Source: JAYPHU01 sp038127535 (lineage in GTDB: Bacteria > Pseudomonadota > Alphaproteobacteria > Rhodospirillales > UBA2165). Taken from it: a stretch of 24,578 bases of DNA. Of this stretch, positions 21,980 through 24,578 are shown piece after piece. Where the stretch lies: contig JAYPHU010000040.1 of the NCBI GenBank assembly GCA_038127535.1, positions 1 through 24,578 on the forward strand. Direction: 5' to 3'. The notes under the pieces are model-generated. The model saw nothing but the letters and a program-made list of their open reading frames with translations, ran no database searches and was not told where the DNA came from. The translations under genes were made by a program, and so were the position numbers. Position 1 is the stretch's first letter. Every line of letters begins with the position of its first letter.

Positions 21980-22842
21980 CTACTTCGCGTCGCCCAGAAT
22001 GAACTTGGCGATGGCCTCGGCTATTTTGATCCGCTGTTTTAAATAGCCGTGGGGCGATTTCCCCGGCAGGCTTTCATGCCGACCGGCCCGCGCTAGCCCG
22101 GCCCGCCGGTCATCATGACGAACTTCTTCACCGGGCTCTGCACCGCGTCGAACAGGGCTTTGGTCCGGGACGGCGGGGTGCGGACGCATTTGTCGTCCTC
22201 ATGCGCCATCACCAGGGTGGGCCGGATGATCTTATCCAGCTCTACCGAGAAAACCTTCTGCGCGACCCATCGTTTGCAGCCCTGTTCGTTTCCCTAGACC
22301 ACCGAGGAGGTGAGGACCAGCCCGTCGGGTGCGGCGTCCCCGGTCAGGCGGGACGCGGCATTCACGGCGGAGATGGAGACCCGGCTGGTGCCGGCGAGCC
22401 AGACCGGCAGGCCCATCAGTTTGCGCAGATCGACTATCACCGCGCCTATATCGGCGGCAAGGGCCGGATCGATGCGGAAACCGGCGAGCCCATCGCCCGC
22501 TTGGTGATCGAACGGCGCATCGATCAACGCGGTGATAAAGCCCAGGTCATGGAAATACTGTGGCGCCTGGACCAGGGAATTTCCCTGCAACTCTCGGGCG
22601 CACCCGCCGTTATCCAGATCGGCAAACCCGCCGCCGCCCGGCAGTATCGCGATCACGACGCCCGCGCTGCCGGTGGTTTTCGAAACCGCGTATTTGGTTG
22701 TCGTGCCGTCATGGGTGGGGATGGTGAAGACCTCGCCACAGGATTGGGACATCGCGGCGGTCGGGCCAACGATCAGAACCAAACTCAGGACGATACCGGA
22801 AAGAACGCGATCCATCAGCAAACGCACGGCACGCATCCTCAT
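21980..22842 (-). pseudogene. Secreted alpha/beta hydrolase (dienelactone-hydrolase-like), broken
   Basis: From ATG 22842 the frame has a signal peptide (to about TAAMS), then VVIAILPGGGGF and the nucleophile elbow LAGTSRVSISA. It stops at TAG 22296-22294 after TSSVV. The frame continues with VFSVELDKIIRPTLVMAHEDDKCVRTPPSR, the expected acid region, to a second TAG near 22095. A frame change around 22090-22110 is then needed to reach SLPGKSPHGYLKQ, which carries the catalytic His region, and the normal end FILGDAK-TAG at 21980. So at least a nonsense codon and one indel are present. It follows the cytochrome genes by 44 bp on the same strand and was probably the last gene of that operon. The original substrate is unknown. 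Confidence 0.75.
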
Positions 22843-22886
22843 TCATTGCCGGCGGCGCGCATAGCATATGATGACGGCGGGACGGC

Positions 22887-23261
22887 TTAAAAAATCCCGG
22901 CTTCTTTCTGCAGGTGGCGGATGAATTTGATGATGGCGGTGGTCATGTTCTGATCGACGCCCTTCACCGGCGGCATGTTGCCGAACTTCCAATGGTGTTG
23001 GCGCACGCCGACTTTTACCGCCAGGTAAAACGCGCCGTCGGCGTGATGGCCGGGGTGATAGACTTTGTGGATCAGCGGCGGGCCGGTCTCCGTCCCCTTC
23101 ACATCGACGCCGTGGCAGACGGCGCAGTTTTCCAAGAACAGCAATTTGCCGATGTTGAATTCCGGCGGCACCGTCGGGGCGACTTTTCCCGATTGAGCGA
23201 AGGCGCTCTCGGGGGCCAAGAGGGAAAACGCCACGGCGGCGGCGAACATATGTTTCAGCAT
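22887..23261 (-). CDS. Cytochrome c, class I, periplasmic
   Basis: 124 residues from ATG 23261. Signal peptide about 1-22 (ending SAFA). Haem-binding CAVCH is at 46-50 and the likely axial Met is M96 in KFGNMPPV. The segment with HPGHHADGAF and VRQHHWKFGNMPP is shared by small alphaproteobacterial monohaem cytochromes often found near copper or SCO-type genes. A longer frame would start at 23315, but this would overlap the cytochrome c' gene and bury the signal peptide, so it is rejected. It is 14 bp downstream of cytochrome c' and probably the third gene of one operon. The electron partner is unknown. Confidence 0.9.
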   Translation of the reverse strand: MLKHMFAAAVAFSLLAPESAFAQSGKVAPTVPPEFNIGKLLFLENCAVCHGVDVKGTETGPPLIHKVYHPGHHADGAFYLAVKVGVRQHHWKFGNMPPVKGVDQNMTTAIIKFIRHLQKEAGIF

Positions 23262-23275
23262 CTTGAAACCGTGCC

Positions 23276-23788
23276 CTACTTCTTCACTCGGAAAACCTTG
23301 TGGCAGGCGGAGCACGCCCTACCCACATTGCGGAATGCCGCCCGGACGGGTCCCGGCGCCGCCATACCATGTTTAGAGGGGCCTCCCAGATTTGTTCCAG
23401 GCGTCGCGCCGGCGGCCTGTTCCAGCGATTGCGCGGCCTGGGTTAACTGCGCTGCCAGGGATTTGAACTTTTCCCAGTCCTGCCAAATCTCAGGCCGCGC
23501 TTCCGACGGCTTAACCAGGCTGCCTTCCGGGAACAGTTTGGTTATGGCGCCGTTGCCGTGATCGGCCAACTGCCGGGCGTGCTGTTTCACGCTTGCCGCG
23601 TCATAAGGCGTCTTGCCCTTCAGCATGCCGGCCAGGGCCTTCATAGATTTGCCCAGATTGCTCATGAGCATCATGCGTTCCTTGACCACGCCCGTGGCGC
23701 CTTTGTGGGCAATCACGGGCGTGGCAACGGCGGCCATCGCCACCGTCAGAAGAACCGCGTAGCTCAATGCCCTGAAAGAGAATTTCAT
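23276..23788 (-). CDS. Cytochrome c' (class II)
   Basis: 170 residues from ATG 23788, with GGAG 8 nt upstream; a longer frame to 23902 lacks support and overlaps the preceding gene. Signal peptide about 1-27 (ending PVIA). The four-helix-bundle cytochrome c' pattern is present: KERMMLMSNLGKSMKAL in helix A, a DWEKFKSLAAQL stretch, and the haem motif CSACH at 159-163 very near the C terminus (HKVFRVKK). Cytochromes c' bind NO and CO and are often linked to nitrosative stress. It lies between two class I cytochrome genes, 22 bp and 14 bp apart. Confidence 0.93.
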   Translation of the reverse strand: MKFSFRALSYAVLLTVAMAAVATPVIAHKGATGVVKERMMLMSNLGKSMKALAGMLKGKTPYDAASVKQHARQLADHGNGAITKLFPEGSLVKPSEARPEIWQDWEKFKSLAAQLTQAAQSLEQAAGATPGTNLGGPSKHGMAAPGPVRAAFRNVGRACSACHKVFRVKK

Positions 23789-23810
23789 GTTTGAAACTCC
23801 ATCTTGGTGT

Positions 23811-24281
23811 TTAGTTGCCGTACAGCTTGGCCCGTTTGTTGACGCCGTCATGCATCTTTTGGAACTCCGCCGGCCAGGTGCTCTTGATGTAGGAGAGCAC
23901 ATGGATGATCTGCCGGTCGGTCATCGTTCCCTGAAAGCCGATCATATCGCTTTTATAGTCGCCGCCGACCACTTTCTCCGTGCCCAGCTTGGTGATCCTA
24001 AACAAAAGATCGTCGGAATGATGCCATGTGTGGCCGCTTTTATCATGGGGCGGGGCCGGCATCCGGCCATTGGGCAGCGGGTTTTGCCAGTTCTCCTGAC
24101 CCTGAAGCTTTTCACCATGACAGCCGGCGCAATGCTCGGCGTACAGCATCTTGCCGGCCGCGAGCGCCGCCGGATCATGGAGGGTCAGAGTGATCTGGTT
24201 CGCGCTCAAGGGCGCAACCCAAACAAATAAAAATGTCAAAACAATGCCGGGGAGCCCGGCGCCGAAACGCAAATTCTTCAA
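23811..24281 (-). CDS. Cytochrome c, class I, TTG start
   Basis: 156 residues from TTG 24281. The start was chosen because AGGAAA lies at 24293-24288, 6 nt upstream. A TTG at 24302 has nothing comparable, and an ATG at 24286 is out of frame and stops at once. The signal/anchor segment is about residues 9-27 (LPGIVLTFLFVWVAPLSA). Haem motif CAGCH is at 51-55 and the axial Met probably M113 (SDMIGFQGTM). The C terminus ends with the helix IIHVLSYIKSTWP. It is the first of three tandem cytochrome genes and follows an ankyrin-repeat gene by 81 bp. The function in electron transfer is general only. Confidence 0.88.
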   Translation of the reverse strand: MKNLRFGAGLPGIVLTFLFVWVAPLSANQITLTLHDPAALAAGKMLYAEHCAGCHGEKLQGQENWQNPLPNGRMPAPPHDKSGHTWHHSDDLLFRITKLGTEKVVGGDYKSDMIGFQGTMTDRQIIHVLSYIKSTWPAEFQKMHDGVNKRAKLYGN

Positions 24282-24287
24282 GGCATG

Positions 24288-24293
24288 TTTCCT
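24288..24293 (-). promoter_or_regulatory. Shine-Dalgarno deciding the TTG start of the first cytochrome gene
   Basis: The minus strand reads AGGAAA, 6 nt before TTG 24281-24279. No ATG is available in frame before the signal peptide. Confidence 0.55.
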
Positions 24294-24362
24294 GTTTCGC
24301 AATTTACTTTAGATGACAAATAGGGCTTCCAGCCGATGGAGGGTCAAGGGGGGAAGCGACCC

Positions 24363-24578
24363 CTACTCCCGGCCCTCGGCGGCCTCGATCGGCCTGGCCA
24401 TGGCTTCATACCCCCGGCCGCGTGCGAGGGTGAGCGGAGTGGCACCTTGGCGGTCGGCGATGTTCACATCAGCTCCGGCCTTGATCAGTGCATCGACGAT
24501 GGCCGTGTAATCGGGATCGACGTCGCCCAACACAATAGCTTCGATCAAGGCCGTCCAGCCGAGATTATTGACGTGATC
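24363..24578 (-). CDS. Ankyrin-repeat protein, C-terminal fragment
   Basis: The last 71 residues of an ankyrin-repeat protein; the 5' part lies off the right edge. Visible repeats are NNLGWTALIEAIVLGD, then IVDALIKAGADVNIADRQGATPLTLARGRGYE, the classical ankyrin consensus. It ends with TAG at 24363-24365. The combination of an ankyrin-repeat gene followed by c-type cytochrome genes on the same strand suggests a shared transcript. Ankyrin proteins near periplasmic haem proteins often have signal peptides, but that end cannot be seen. Its partner is unknown. Confidence 0.85.
   Translation of the reverse strand, partial: DHVNNLGWTALIEAIVLGDVDPDYTAIVDALIKAGADVNIADRQGATPLTLARGRGYEAMARPIEAAEGRE

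Noticed and set aside
6893..22842. Reassignment of TAG to an amino acid, such as pyrrolysine or an amber suppressor code
   Set aside because: TAG terminates several intact, recognised genes in the window, and the interrupted genes also carry frameshifts or lost catalytic residues. Decay is simpler.
23789..23902. Longer cytochrome c' frame starting at 23902
   Set aside because: It would overlap the preceding cytochrome gene by about 90 bp and place the signal peptide internally; ATG 23788 has a GGAG site.
1..24578. CRISPR arrays, insertion sequences, prophage genes
   Set aside because: No regularly spaced repeats, transposase motifs or phage structural proteins were recognised on either strand.

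Overview
The window is GC-rich DNA (roughly 60 % by eye) and most likely comes from an alphaproteobacterium of Rhodospirillales type. Three things suggest this. UPF0262 and DUF1491 proteins are present. A short-form hisG is joined to hisD. The block murA - hisG - hisD - UPF0262 - low-Mr phosphatase - infA - maf - RNase E/G - yacG (21.0 to 14.1 kb, minus strand) has a familiar alphaproteobacterial gene order. This is inference from gene content; no phylogenetic marker was analysed.

Left part (1-7.5 kb, mostly minus strand): the 3' end of a molybdenum-hydroxylase operon ([2Fe-2S] and FAD subunits; the large subunit would lie off the left edge), a 3-hydroxyisobutyrate-dehydrogenase-like enzyme, and a tightly packed MarR - OmpR-type regulator - histidine kinase unit resembling the PetP/PetR arrangement. 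This unit diverges from an ilvE-type aminotransferase across a 93-bp intergenic region holding a perfect 10-bp inverted repeat, a probable MarR operator. A DUF1491 gene, an alpha/beta hydrolase and a broken carboxymuconolactone-decarboxylase-like gene follow.

Middle part (7.5-14.1 kb): about 500 bp without a convincing gene, two tandem exported metallo-beta-lactamase-fold paralogues with degenerate metal motifs, a broken transglutaminase-like cysteine peptidase, and an extremely AT-rich stretch (12-17 % GC over 180 bp) that runs into the first 40 codons of a CoA-transferase A subunit before GC becomes normal again. Then come CoA-transferase B, a D-2-hydroxyacid dehydrogenase and a decayed glycosyltransferase with remnants on both sides.

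Right part (14.1-24.6 kb): the housekeeping block, a 51-residue basic protein upstream of murA, a TPR fragment, a tRNA-Thr(GGT), a broken secreted hydrolase, three tandem c-type cytochromes (class I, c', class I) and the end of an ankyrin-repeat gene.

The most notable features are the five protein-gene remnants with in-frame stops (four amber, one ochre), the AT-rich chimeric 5' end of the CoA-transferase gene, the tandem MBL-fold paralogues without the canonical zinc motif, and the MarR/ilvE operator. I did not find a clearly new multi-gene defence or mobile system, a CRISPR array or an insertion sequence.
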